55,807 nucleotides of DNA from Halomonas sp. (GTDB lineage: Bacteria; Pseudomonadota; Gammaproteobacteria; Pseudomonadales; Halomonadaceae), in contig NZ_JACUUD010000007.1 of the NCBI RefSeq assembly GCF_014859505.1, positions 1 to 55,807 on the forward strand. The letters are read 5' to 3'. Position numbers and translations under genes: made by a program. This document shows positions 1-8,900 of this stretch, in pieces. Each line of letters begins with the position of its first letter. Position 1 is the first letter of the stretch. The notes under the pieces are model-generated. The model ran no database searches, had not been told where the DNA came from, and saw only the letters and a list, made by a program, of their open reading frames with translations.

Positions 1-1250
1 CAGCCCGCGAGTATCGGCACGTAGACCACCAGCAGCAGCACCGCGATCAGCCCCAGCAGGTAGGGGAGGATCGCCCGGGTGATGCGCTCCAGCGGTAGCT
101 GGGTCACCGAGGAGGCCACGTAGAGGTTGATCGCCACCGGCGGGGTGATCATGCCGATGGCCAGCCCCATCACGATGATGATGCCGAAGTGGATCGGGTC
201 GATGCCGAGCTGGGTGACCAGCGGCAGGAGCACCGGGGTGAGGATGATCAGGGCGCTGGCGGTCTCGATGAAGACCCCGGTCAGCAGGATCACCGCCACG
301 ATCAGCAGCATGATCACCAGCGGGTCGGTGGAGAGCGACAGCACCGCGCTGGCGATGGCGCCGGGCACCTGCCAGCTGGAGAGGGTCCAGCTCAGCACCG
401 CCGAGGTGGCGATCACCAGCATGATCACCGAGGTGGTGATGGCCGAGCGGATCAGGATGCGGTAGACGTCGGCCAGGCCGAGGTCGCGGTAGACGAACAG
501 CGACACCAGCAGGGCGTAGTTGACCGCCACCACCGCCGCCTCGCTGGGGGTGAAGATGCCGGAGAAGATGCCGCCCAGGATGATCACCGGGGTCATGAGC
601 CCCCAGCTGGCGCCGAGGAAGGTGCGCCAGATGGTGGCAAGCGAGAGCGCGGTGCCCCGCGGATAGTTGCGGCGGTAGGCCTGGACGATGGCGATGGCGC
701 CGAGCCCCAGGCCCATGGCGATCCCCGGCACGATGCCGCTCAGGAACAGTTTCGAGACCGACTGCTGGGCGATCACCGCGTAGATGATCATCGGTACCGA
801 GGGCGGGATCACCACGCCGATGGTGCCGCTGGCGGCGATCAGGCTGGCCGCCGAGGCGGGGTCGTAACCCTTCTTGCGCAGCTCCGGTACCAGGCTCGAG
901 CCCACCGCAGCGGTAGTGGCGGCCCCGGAGCCCGAGATCGCCGCGAAGAACATGCCGGCGCCCACCGAGACCAGGGAAAGTCCGCCCTTGAGGAAGCCGA
1001 ACAGGGCGTCGGCGAAGTCGACAAGCTTCTCGCTCACCTTGCCCTGGGCCATCAGGTCCCCGGCGAGGATGAACATGGGGACCGCCACCAGAGCGAAGGA
1101 ATTGATGCCCTGGAACATCTGCTGGGTGACCACCATCAGCGGCACGCCCTGGGCGTTCAAGGCCAGCAGGGTGCTGGCGCCGATGGCCAGGGCGATGGGC
1201 ACGCCCAGCAGCATGAAGAGGAAGAAGAGCAGGAACAGCACGCCGGTCAT
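1..1250 (-). CDS. dctM: TRAP transporter large permease DctM (3' end cut by window)
   Basis: This is the large membrane subunit of a tripartite ATP-independent periplasmic transporter, which carries an organic acid or related solute inward with sodium. Translation from ATG at 1250 gives 416 codons without a stop, beginning MTGVLFLLFFLFMLLG, with about a dozen hydrophobic segments and the glycine-rich stretch GAGMFFAAISGSGAATTAAVG typical of the family. DctM proteins are usually near 425 residues, so only a few C-terminal residues lie outside the window. The start overlaps the dctQ stop by four bases (ATGA), which implies translational coupling. The substrate cannot be read from the sequence. 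Confidence 0.93.
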   Translation of the reverse strand, partial: MTGVLFLLFFLFMLLGVPIALAIGASTLLALNAQGVPLMVVTQQMFQGINSFALVAVPMFILAGDLMAQGKVSEKLVDFADALFGFLKGGLSLVSVGAGMFFAAISGSGAATTAAVGSSLVPELRKKGYDPASAASLIAASGTIGVVIPPSVPMIIYAVIAQQSVSKLFLSGIVPGIAMGLGLGAIAIVQAYRRNYPRGTALSLATIWRTFLGASWGLMTPVIILGGIFSGIFTPSEAAVVAVNYALLVSLFVYRDLGLADVYRILIRSAITTSVIMLVIATSAVLSWTLSSWQVPGAIASAVLSLSTDPLVIMLLIVAVILLTGVFIETASALIILTPVLLPLVTQLGIDPIHFGIIIVMGLAIGMITPPVAINLYVASSVTQLPLERITRAILPYLLGLIAVLLLVVYVPILAG

Positions 1251-1801
1251 GGGAGAGGCTCCTCGGCGCTGCCGCTGCCACCCTTGTCATCGTCGCGGGC
1301 GGCATCCGGCCCCTGGATCAGCAGCTCGACCAGATCCACCAGGGCGTACCAGGCCATGATCGCGGCAGCGATCGGGATGACGGCGTAGACGTAGGTCATG
1401 GAGAGGCGTAGCGAGGCGGACTTCTGGAAGCTCTGCACCTGCATGTAGCGATGGCCGATCACCACCAGCGCCACCATGAAGCCCAACGCCACCAGCACCG
1501 CGGCGAGGCGTGCGAGCTGGCGCAGGCGCCGGGGCAGGGCGTCCACCACGAAGGTCACGGCGATATGGCGGCCGCGCTGGAAGGCCAGGGTGGCGGCGAG
1601 GAAGGTGATCCACACCAGCAGGAAGCGGGCGACCTCCTCGGTCCAGCCCACCGCCGTGAAGAAGACCCGCGAGACGATCTGCAGGGTGATCACGCCGATC
1701 AACGCCGCCATGCCCGCGAAGACCACGGGCTGCATGACGGCGTCGAGGGCGCGCTCACTGAACTGCAGGGGTCGCAGCAGGTAGCGCGCAAGCGGGCTCA
1801 C
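1247..1801 (-). CDS. dctQ: TRAP transporter small permease DctQ
   Basis: Small membrane subunit of the TRAP transporter, 184 residues with four predicted transmembrane helices. The characteristic family stretch is present: GWTEEVARFLLVWITFLAA followed by a polar loop with RGRHIAV. The start is GTG at 1801, directly after the dctP stop codon, with GAGG about a dozen bases upstream; no better ATG lies nearby. It overlaps dctM by four bases. DctQ and DctM together form the membrane domain that receives solute from DctP. The extended C-terminal tail (DARDDDKGGSGSAEEPLP) is acidic and poorly conserved in the family. Confidence 0.92.
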   Translation of the reverse strand: MSPLARYLLRPLQFSERALDAVMQPVVFAGMAALIGVITLQIVSRVFFTAVGWTEEVARFLLVWITFLAATLAFQRGRHIAVTFVVDALPRRLRQLARLAAVLVALGFMVALVVIGHRYMQVQSFQKSASLRLSMTYVYAVIPIAAAIMAWYALVDLVELLIQGPDAARDDDKGGSGSAEEPLP

Positions 1802-2797
1802 TTATTCCAGCGCCTCGCGGATGCGCGCCAGATAGTCGCCGAACTGTTCGCCATACTTCTCGTAGACCGGCGCCACCGCGGCCTGGAAGGCCTCCAGGTC
1901 GGCATCGTCGATGATCTGCATGCCCGACTCGCGAAGCTCGGCCAGCTGCTCGGCCTCCATCTCGGCGTTCACCCGCCGCTCATGCTCGGCGGCCTCCTGG
2001 GCGGCCTGCACCAGCACCTCCTGGGCGGCCTCGGGCAGCTGGTTCCAGATCGGCATGCCCATCACGAAGATCGCCGGCGCGTAGGTGTGCCGCGACAGGG
2101 TCATGTAGGTCTGGGTCTCGTTGAGCTTGAAGGAGTGGATGACGTTGACCGGGTTCTCCTGGCCGTCGATGGTGCCCTGCTGCATGGCGGTGAGCGCCTC
2201 GGTCCAGGCCATGGGGATGGCATTGGCGCCGAGCTCGCGGAAGGTGTCCACGTAGACCGGGTTCTCCATCACGCGAATGCGCAGACCATCCATGTCTTCG
2301 GGGGTTGCTACCGGTCGCTCGCTGTTGGTCAGGTTGCGAAAGCCACGCTCGGCGTAGGCCAGCCCCTTGAGGTTGACGTCCGCCAGCTTGTCGAGCAGCT
2401 CCTGGCCGATGGGGCCGTCGAGCACCCCATAGGCGGCCTCGGGGCTGGGGAAGAGGAAGGGCAGCTCGAACACCGCCATCTCCTCGACGAAGTTGGCCAC
2501 CGGTCCGTTGGTGATCACCCCCATGTCCACGGTGCCGATCTGCATGCCCTCGAGGAGGGTACGTTCGTCGCCCAGGCTGGCGTTGGGGTAGAGATCCACG
2601 GTCACCTTGCCGTCGGTGCGCTCCTCCACGAGCTCCTCGAACTTCATGGCGGCGATATGGAAGCCGTCCTGCTCGTTGACCACATGGGCCAGGCGCAGGG
2701 TGACCGGGTCCATGTCGGCGAACTCGGAGGCGTTGGCGGAGGCCATCATGGCCAGGGAGATGCCCACGGCGAGCGTGCTGCGTACGAAGCCTTTCAT
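1802..2797 (-). CDS. dctP: TRAP transporter solute-binding protein DctP
   Basis: Periplasmic solute receptor of the TRAP system, 331 residues. The ATG at 2797 was chosen because AGAGGAAA lies just upstream and it begins a clear signal peptide (MKGFVRSTLAVGISLAMM, cleavage near ASANA). The mature protein shows family hallmarks: VTLRLAHVVNEQDGFH at the N-terminus, the LRIRVMENPVYVDTFRELGA segment with the conserved substrate-binding arginine, and MQQGTIDGQENP. It is first in the operon dctP-dctQ-dctM. Substrate is unassigned: DctP proteins bind C4-dicarboxylates, sialic acid, ectoines and other acids, and nothing in the neighbourhood decides between them. Confidence 0.93.
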   Translation of the reverse strand: MKGFVRSTLAVGISLAMMASANASEFADMDPVTLRLAHVVNEQDGFHIAAMKFEELVEERTDGKVTVDLYPNASLGDERTLLEGMQIGTVDMGVITNGPVANFVEEMAVFELPFLFPSPEAAYGVLDGPIGQELLDKLADVNLKGLAYAERGFRNLTNSERPVATPEDMDGLRIRVMENPVYVDTFRELGANAIPMAWTEALTAMQQGTIDGQENPVNVIHSFKLNETQTYMTLSRHTYAPAIFVMGMPIWNQLPEAAQEVLVQAAQEAAEHERRVNAEMEAEQLAELRESGMQIIDDADLEAFQAAVAPVYEKYGEQFGDYLARIREALE

Positions 2798-2847
2798 TGT
2801 TGGTTTCCTCTGTGGTGTCAGCGTCTTGCGGCTCGATGCCCTGCCGA

Positions 2848-2876
2848 GCATGCACCGCCCCGGGGAGGGCGGTCAA
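2848..2876 (-). promoter_or_regulatory. Putative dctPQM promoter with operator-like palindrome
   Basis: On the minus strand TTGACC (2871-2876) and CATGCT (2848-2853) are separated by 17 bases, a fair -35 and weak -10 pair about 50 bases upstream of dctP. The spacer contains a perfect inverted repeat, ACCGCCC at 2854-2860 and GGGCGGT at 2867-2873, which could be a repressor site. No regulator gene is next to it in the window. Confidence 0.35.
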
Positions 2877-2965
2877 TTGCCTTGGCACCCGATCAGAGCA
2901 TCCGATACATCACGTGGGCGTCCAACTGGATGGCCATTTCTGTGGCTGGAAGGGGCGGATGCGAA

Positions 2966-3814
2966 TCATGGGGCCTCCTGCTGAGCGCGCAGCCAGGCGA
3001 TCTCCTCGGCCCAGATGGTCGGCTCGATGGTCTCGAGCACCAGCGGGATGCCATCGGTGCGCGGGTCGCGCATCAGGGCGGCGAAGCATTCAAGGCCGAT
3101 ATTGCCCTGGCCCAGGCTGTGGTGGCGGTCGACCCGGCTGCCGAGCTCGCTCTTGGCGTCGTTGAGGTGCATGCCCTTGAGGTACTCGATGCCCACCACG
3201 GCGTCGAACTCGTCGAGCATGGCGGTGGTCGCCTCGGCGGTGCGCAGGTCGTAGCCGGCGGCGAAGGCGTGGCAGGTATCGAGGCAGACGCCTACTCGGC
3301 TCTTGTCATCCACCTGCTCGATGATCTCGGCCAGATGCTCGAAGCGCCAGCCCAGGTTGCTGCCCTGGCCGGCGGTGTTCTCGATCACCGCGGTGACGCC
3401 GCGGGTCCGGGCCAGCGCCTCGTTGATCGACTCGGCGATGCGCGCGAGACACTCGGCTTCGCCGATCTTTTTCAGGTGGCTGCCCGGGTGGAAGTTGAGC
3501 CGGTCGATACCGAGCCGCTCGCAGCGCTGCATCTCGTCCACGAAGGCCGCCCGGGACTTGGCCAGCCCCTCCGCCTCCGGGTGGCCGAGGTTGATCAGGT
3601 AGCTGTCGTGGGGAAGGATCTGTCCCGGCCCGAAGCCGTGCCGGCGGCAGGCGGCACGGAACGCCTCGACGGTGGCATCATCCAGCGGCTTGGCGTTCCA
3701 CTGGCGCTGGTTCTTGGTGAACAGCGCGAAGGCGTTGGCGCCGATCTCTACGGCGCGCAGCACCGCTTGATCGACGCCGCCCGCGGCGCTGACGTGGGCT
3801 CCGATGTATTTCAT
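2966..3814 (-). CDS. nfo: Endonuclease IV (apurinic/apyrimidinic endonuclease)
   Basis: Base-excision repair enzyme that cleaves DNA 5' to abasic sites. The 282-residue product starting [13 protein letters not shown] matches the usual family length (about 280). Zinc-binding motifs are all visible: [38 protein letters not shown] and [20 protein letters not shown]. The ATG at 3814 was preferred over an upstream in-frame start because family members begin at this methionine, although no strong ribosome site is seen. It is a single gene, transcribed away from the Spy-like gene at 3949. Confidence 0.96.
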   Translation of the reverse strand: MKYIGAHVSAAGGVDQAVLRAVEIGANAFALFTKNQRQWNAKPLDDATVEAFRAACRRHGFGPGQILPHDSYLINLGHPEAEGLAKSRAAFVDEMQRCERLGIDRLNFHPGSHLKKIGEAECLARIAESINEALARTRGVTAVIENTAGQGSNLGWRFEHLAEIIEQVDDKSRVGVCLDTCHAFAAGYDLRTAEATTAMLDEFDAVVGIEYLKGMHLNDAKSELGSRVDRHHSLGQGNIGLECFAALMRDPRTDGIPLVLETIEPTIWAEEIAWLRAQQEAP

Positions 3815-3948
3815 GGTGAACGGGATGGCTCCGCTGCTGTCTCGAGATGGCACGGAATTCTAGCGCAACTCGCCGCGGGGTGCGGGGTGTCATCTCCACC
3901 AGCGGCATGCTAGGGTCAATAGATACCCATGATTTTTCAGGAGATTGC

Positions 3949-4428
3949 ATGACATTTGCCAAGCCCCTCGCCGTGATCGGCAGCAGCGCCCTCGCCCTGA
4001 CCTTCGCCCTGGCCGCCCCCGCCGTGGCCCAGCAGATGCCTCAGGGCGCGCCCAGCGCCGAGCAGCAGGTGGCCCAGCTCGACGAGCTGGTGAGCCTGGA
4101 CGACAGCCAGGAGCAGGAGCTGGTCGCGCTGCTGACCGATGGCCAGGAGCGGCTGCAGTCGCTGCAGGCCGAGGCCCAGGGCGTGCAGATGCAGATCCAC
4201 GAGCAGATCGGCCCGGAGTTCGATGAGGCCGCCATTCGCCGTGACGCCGAGCGGCTCGGCCAGCTCACCGGCGACATGACCGCCGAGAGCGCCCTGATGC
4301 AGGCCCGCATCCAGTCCACCCTGACCGCGGAGCAGCGCGACGAGCTCGAGCGCCTTGCCCAGGAGCAGGAGGAACAGATGCGCCAGATGCAGGAGCAGAT
4401 GCAACAGCAGCAGATGCCGGCCGAGTAA
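3949..4428 (+). CDS. Spy/CpxP-like periplasmic protein
   Basis: A 159-residue secreted protein with signal peptide MTFAKPLAVIGSSALALTFA (cleavage near AVAQQ) and a long, all-helical Gln/Glu-rich mature region. The motif LTAEQRDELERL near the C-terminus is the LTxxQ repeat of the Spy/CpxP family, periplasmic chaperone-like stress proteins; a second weaker copy (LDDSQEQELVALL) lies in the first half. The start ATG has AGGAG six to seven bases upstream. It stands alone and ends at a strong hairpin. Assignment to the Spy/CpxP superfamily is moderately sure; an exact function is not. Confidence 0.75.
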   Translation: MTFAKPLAVIGSSALALTFALAAPAVAQQMPQGAPSAEQQVAQLDELVSLDDSQEQELVALLTDGQERLQSLQAEAQGVQMQIHEQIGPEFDEAAIRRDAERLGQLTGDMTAESALMQARIQSTLTAEQRDELERLAQEQEEQMRQMQEQMQQQQMPAE

Positions 4429-4460
4429 GCGAAGGCCCCCGCAAGCGTGGCCCTGCTCGA

Positions 4461-4492
4461 GCAAGAGGCGACCCTTCGGGGTCGCCTCTTGC
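4461..4492. terminator. Hairpin terminator between convergent genes
   Basis: A perfect 14-bp stem (4461-4474 with 4479-4492) closed by a TTCG tetraloop lies between the convergent Spy-like and M48 protease genes, 33 bases after the first and 2 bases before the stop of the second. It is symmetrical and could serve both strands, although the thymine tracts are short. Confidence 0.8.
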
Positions 4493-4493
4493 G

Positions 4494-5453
4494 TTATTGC
4501 CCGGGCCTTCGCCCCAGCCAGTGACGGTGGCCCAGCGGCGACGGCCGGTCCACCACCAGCCCCTCATCGGTCCGGTAGGGCCGGGAGGAGGGTGGCCGCG
4601 GCGGCTGGCGCCGGGCCAGGGCGAGCAGCCGACGGACGCGCTCGTCGGTGGGCGGATGGGTCTGCAGCCAGCGCAGCCAGCCCGGCGGGCGGCCTGCCAG
4701 AAAGAGGGCCGACAGCCACAGCCCCTGGCGGCGCTCCAGCACCTGAAGCGCCGCGGCCAGGCCCTGAGGGTCCCGGGTCAGGGCGGCGGCCTCGAGATCG
4801 GCGGTGAACTCCCGGTTGCGCGACAGCGCCAGCTGCAGCAGGGTGCTGGCCGAGGGCGCCAGGGCCAACACCAGCAGCTCCAGCCAGGGCATGCGCAGCT
4901 CCCCCGTCAGCACCATGGGCAGCATCAGCAGAAGCCCCAGCTGCACCAGGAAGGCGCCCCAGATGGTCAGTCGCGTCATGGTCGCCGCCATGGACATGAC
5001 TCGTGTATCCCCGTGGCGCAGGTGGCTCACCTCGTGGGCCAACACCCCGGCCAGCTGGCGCAGGTCGAGGGTGCGCACCAGGCCGTCGGTGAGGGCGATG
5101 CCCCCCTCGCGGGCGTCCCCCACGGCGAAGGCATTGAGATCCGCCGACGGCACGTAGAAGAGCTGGGGTTCGGCGCGGATCCCGGCGCGGCGATAGAGGA
5201 TATCCAGCACCCGATAGAGCGCCGGCGCCTGATGGCGGCGCAGCAGGCCGGCACTGGCGCGGGCGAGCGCCAGGCGTGGCGGGATGCGCCCGCCCAGGTA
5301 GAGGGTCAGCGCCACCAGGCCGAAGGCCCAGGCCACCCCGAAGGCGCCCGCCAGCAGGTAGCCGGGCACCGCCAGCAGCAGGGCCAGGCCGGCCAGGATC
5401 AGCAGGTGCTGCAGGGCGTTTCTGAGCCGCTGGGCGGCAAGGCGCTGAGACAC
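4494..5453 (-). CDS. M48 family membrane zinc metalloprotease (HtpX-like)
   Basis: Inner-membrane protease of 319 residues related to HtpX, which degrades damaged membrane proteins. The zinc motif HEVSH is at residues 140-144, the third ligand is in NREFTADLEA (Glu215), and hydrophobic segments lie at about 15-55 and 160-210. The start is GTG at 5453, supported by AGGAG six bases upstream. Compared with E. coli HtpX (293 residues) it has a proline/arginine-rich C-terminal tail. It may be an M48 protease outside the strict HtpX subfamily, so no symbol is given. Confidence 0.87.
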   Translation of the reverse strand: MSQRLAAQRLRNALQHLLILAGLALLLAVPGYLLAGAFGVAWAFGLVALTLYLGGRIPPRLALARASAGLLRRHQAPALYRVLDILYRRAGIRAEPQLFYVPSADLNAFAVGDAREGGIALTDGLVRTLDLRQLAGVLAHEVSHLRHGDTRVMSMAATMTRLTIWGAFLVQLGLLLMLPMVLTGELRMPWLELLVLALAPSASTLLQLALSRNREFTADLEAAALTRDPQGLAAALQVLERRQGLWLSALFLAGRPPGWLRWLQTHPPTDERVRRLLALARRQPPRPPSSRPYRTDEGLVVDRPSPLGHRHWLGRRPGQ

Positions 5454-5515
5454 GTTGGCTCCTGATGGCTCTCAATGGGGAGAGGGCAACTCGCTGATGT
5501 TGTTTGCGATTCTGG

Positions 5516-5547
5516 CGTAACGAGCTGTTTTCGTTAAAATCGTTACG
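5516..5547. repeat. Inverted repeat in divergent intergenic region
   Basis: CGTAACGA (5516-5523) and TCGTTACG (5540-5547) form a perfect 8-bp inverted repeat with a 16-base spacer that contains a further TCGTTAA. It lies between the divergent M48 protease gene and the 37-residue ORF and could be an operator for either. The surrounding 5454-5636 is distinctly AT-rich; nothing else was recognised in it apart from the promoter listed separately. Confidence 0.35.
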
Positions 5548-5580
5548 GTCGTGCAACAGTGTGGAAATTGATTCCGTGTA

Positions 5581-5609
5581 TTGAAATGTCGAAAATCCTG
5601 GGTTATATA
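5581..5609 (+). promoter_or_regulatory. Putative sigma-70 promoter for the 37-aa ORF
   Basis: TTGAAA (5581-5586) and TATATA (5604-5609) are separated by 17 bases in an AT-rich stretch, ending 27 bases before the ATG of the small ORF at 5637. Only the sequence match supports it. Confidence 0.45.
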
Positions 5610-5636
5610 GTATTTTCCCTACCAAGGAGACACGCC

Positions 5637-5750
5637 ATGTCAACTTCCACCCAAGTCATCGTTCTGGACAGCGAAGTGCTCGAGTTCTGGGCCACCACCG
5701 CCATGGCACAGCGCGCCGCCAGCGACGCGATTCGTGCCTATATCGTCTGA
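5637..5750 (+). CDS. 37-residue hypothetical protein
   Basis: A tiny ORF encoding a 37-residue product that begins MSTSTQVIVLDSEVLEFWAT. It has an excellent ribosome site (AAGGAG, seven bases from the ATG) and a promoter-like element upstream, which makes it a better candidate than an average short ORF. The product is not hydrophobic enough to be a membrane peptide and shows no motif I recognise. It lies 242 bases upstream of the SMC-complex operon in the same direction; whether the two are functionally linked is unknown. Confidence 0.5.
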   Translation: MSTSTQVIVLDSEVLEFWATTAMAQRAASDAIRAYIV

Positions 5751-5882
5751 CCGACATCGTCTGAATTGATGATGGCGCAGGGCCAGGGAGGGCTCCTGAC
5801 GCTTTTCGGCTGAGCCGGCCCATCCGTCCGACCCGTACGTTTCTTCCCCCCTCGATCACGTCCCGCCCGTCCCCTGCCGCCT

Positions 5883-5911
5883 TTGTATCACCCCCTGCTT
5901 TGCAGCATACT
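5883..5911 (+). promoter_or_regulatory. Putative promoter of the SMC-complex operon
   Basis: TTGTAT (5883-5888) and CATACT (5906-5911) are spaced by 17 bases and end about 80 bases before the SMC start. It is the best sigma-70-like pair in the 5751-5992 gap, which otherwise contains no recognisable gene. Confidence 0.4.
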
Positions 5912-5992
5912 TTGCCGTTTCCCAAAAGGCACAGGATCGCCCGGCGCCGAGCGCCAGGTACCGATCCCATCGGCAAGCATCAAGGACGCTGC

Positions 5993-8900
5993 ATGTCCCA
6001 GCTGTTACGCATCGTGATGATCCACGGCCACCTCGAGGGCGTGGTCGAGCTCAGTGTGGATGGCCACACCAACATCTGCGGTACCAACGCCTCGGGCAAG
6101 ACGACCCTGCAGCGACTGCTGCCAGTGTTCTATGGTGAGCTGCCCAACCGGGTAGTCCCGCGCACCCGGCTCAAGTTCGATGCCTTCTACCTGCCCCACC
6201 GCAACAGCTACCTGGTCTACGAGTATCGCCGCGAGGAGGGTGACGTTTGCCAGGCGGTGCTGACCCGTCGGAGCGAGGGCGGCGTGGAGTACCGCTTCGT
6301 CGGCGCGCCCTATCGGCCCGAGGACTACCTGGTGGAGAGCGAGGCCGGGGTCACCGCCCTGGACTACGCCCAGTGGGCCAATGGCCTGCGCCGCCGGGGG
6401 GTCTCGCTGTCATCCAAGCTCGGCGCCACCTCCGAGTACCGCTCGGTGATCCAGAACGACTTCACCCAGGTCGGCGATGCCCAGCCCCGGGCCAACAGCC
6501 GCGATGGACTGCGCCTGCGCCAGGTCGCGGCCCGCTTCAGCCTGGTGCGCCCGGGGCAGCGCATCCGCCATATGGAGAAGCTGGTCTCGGCGGTGCACGC
6601 CAAGGAGGGCAAGATGGACACCCTCAAGACCATGCTGGCGGCGATCTTCGAGGAGGACGGCGTCGAGCTGCCGGTCACCCGCATCCGCAATACCAAGGCG
6701 CGGGAGTGGATCGCCCGCATGCGCCAGTCCATGCGCCTGGCCCCCCTGCAGCGCTCGCTGGCCGCCCTGGAGAGCCTCGACCGCGAGCTCGCCGACCTCG
6801 AGGCCTCGCTGTGGCAGCTCAGGCCCCAGCTCGAGGCCGACCGCCATAGCGCCGAACGCACCCAGGCCGATCTGGAAGCGCAGCTGGGCCAGCGCCAGCG
6901 TGACTTCCAGGCCCGCGAGCAGGCCTACCGCGAGACCCGCGACGCCTTCAACGACCGCGCAAGCGAGCTCGACAGCGAGCTGGACAAGACCCGCGGGGAC
7001 CTGGACGACCTGCAGCGCCGCTTCGAAGCCTTTGAAGAGGCCGACATGCCGGGCCTCGAGCAGGACCTCAAGGCGCTGCCCCAGTGGCGCGAGCAGCAGC
7101 AACAGCTGCGCGACCACCTCGAGCTCATGGAGCAGGCGTTCCAGGCGAGCAAGGCGCGGCTGGAGGCCCGCCTGGTGGAGCTGGGCGATCTGCTGGAGCA
7201 GCGCCGCGACGAGATCCAGGCGCTGATCGACGCCCTGGGCGAGGACAAGGAGGCCTCCCGCGAGGCCCAGCGCGAGGGTGAGAACCGGCTGGAGGCCGAC
7301 TATCAGGCCCGCCGTCAGGCCCTGGATGACGACTACCGCAGCCGCCTGGAGCAGGGCACCGCCCGGCTCTCCGAGCTCAAGGTGCAGCTGGCCCACACCG
7401 CCCAGACCGCGGAGGAGGCCCGCGAGGCCGAGCTCTCCCAGGCGCGGGTCGATCAGGCTCGCAGCGAGCAGCAGGCCGCCACGGCGGCGGTCGACAGCCT
7501 GCGCAGCGAGCTCGAGGAACGCCGGCAGGCGCGGGAGGCCGCCGAACGCGACCTGGAACTGGCCCGCGCGCAGCGCTCCCGAGCCGAGGCGCACCTGGAG
7601 ACGCTGCGAGAGCAGCGCGACCCCGCCCAGGGCAGCCTGCGCCACTTCCTGCGCCATCATCGTCCGGGCTGGGAACAGACCCTGGGCAAGGTGATCGCCC
7701 CGGCGCTGCTCGAACGCCGCGACCTGGCGCCCCAGTTCAACGACGAGGCCAGCGCCGACCTCTTCGGGCTTTCGCTGGACCTGGCCGCCATCGCGCTGCC
7801 CGACTACGCCCAGGACGAGGCCAGCCTGCTGGTCGAGATCGAGGCCGCCGAGCAGGCGCTCGGCGAGGCCCAGGCGGCGGTCCTGGCGGCGGAGAAGGCC
7901 CTCAAGGCGCGCCATGAGTCTGTGCAGGAAGCCACCGCGCGTCTCGATCGCTCTCGCAGCGCCAGCCGCCGCGCCGGCGAGGAGGTGGAGTACGCCCTGC
8001 AGGCCCGCCGCCAGTGCCAGGAGCGCCACGCCAGCGCCCAGCAGGCCCGCCAGGCCGCCTGCCGCGCGGCCCTGGAGGAGCAGCAGGCGACCCAGCAGGC
8101 GTTGAGCGAGGAGCGACAGGGTGCCCTGGCGGCGCTGGCGGAGACCCACCGCGCCCAGGGCCTCGAGCTGACCGCCGACTACCAGGGCCGGCTGTCCGGC
8201 TTCGAGCAGCAGATCCAGCAATACCGTCGTCAGCTCGGCGAGCTCAAGGAGGAGAACCGCCGCCAGCGCGAGGAGCTGCAGGCCGCCTTCGACCGCGAGC
8301 TGGCCGAGCAGGGCGTCGACACCGTACGCCTTAACGAGACCCGTATCCGCCTCGAGGCGCTTGGCAAGCGCATCCGTGCGACCGAGGCGCGTCGCGAGGA
8401 GCTCGACGAGTACGCCCGCTTCATGCGCGTGGAGTGGGGCGAGCGCAAGCCCCGGCTGGTGGAGAAGGAGGCGTCGCTCGCCCGCGAGCGCCAGGCGGTG
8501 GAGCGCGAGCGCGAGCAGCACCGGGCCGACTTCCGCGCGGCCAGCCAGGCGCACCAGGCCGCGATGGGCGAGCTCAAGGTCCGATGCGACGCCGAGCAGG
8601 CGCTGGTGGAGATCCTGGTGCCGCTGCTCGACAGGCTCGCCGACCTGGCGCTGGCGTCCGCCGCCGAGCCCCGCGGCGAGGTACCGGGCGATGCCGCCGA
8701 GCGCATCGAGCGCGCCCGCCAGGCGCTGGCCGACCACGCCCGCCAGCTCGACGAGCTGCGCCGCGGCTGCGAGAAGATCGAGGTCGAGCTGGTCAAGGGG
8801 GTCAGCGCCGACTTCCAGGACGCCCTGGAGGCCGAGCGCGGCAAGCTCGAGGATCGCGGCCCGCGCCGCCTGCTCGGGGTGCTGCGCGACATGCTCCAGC

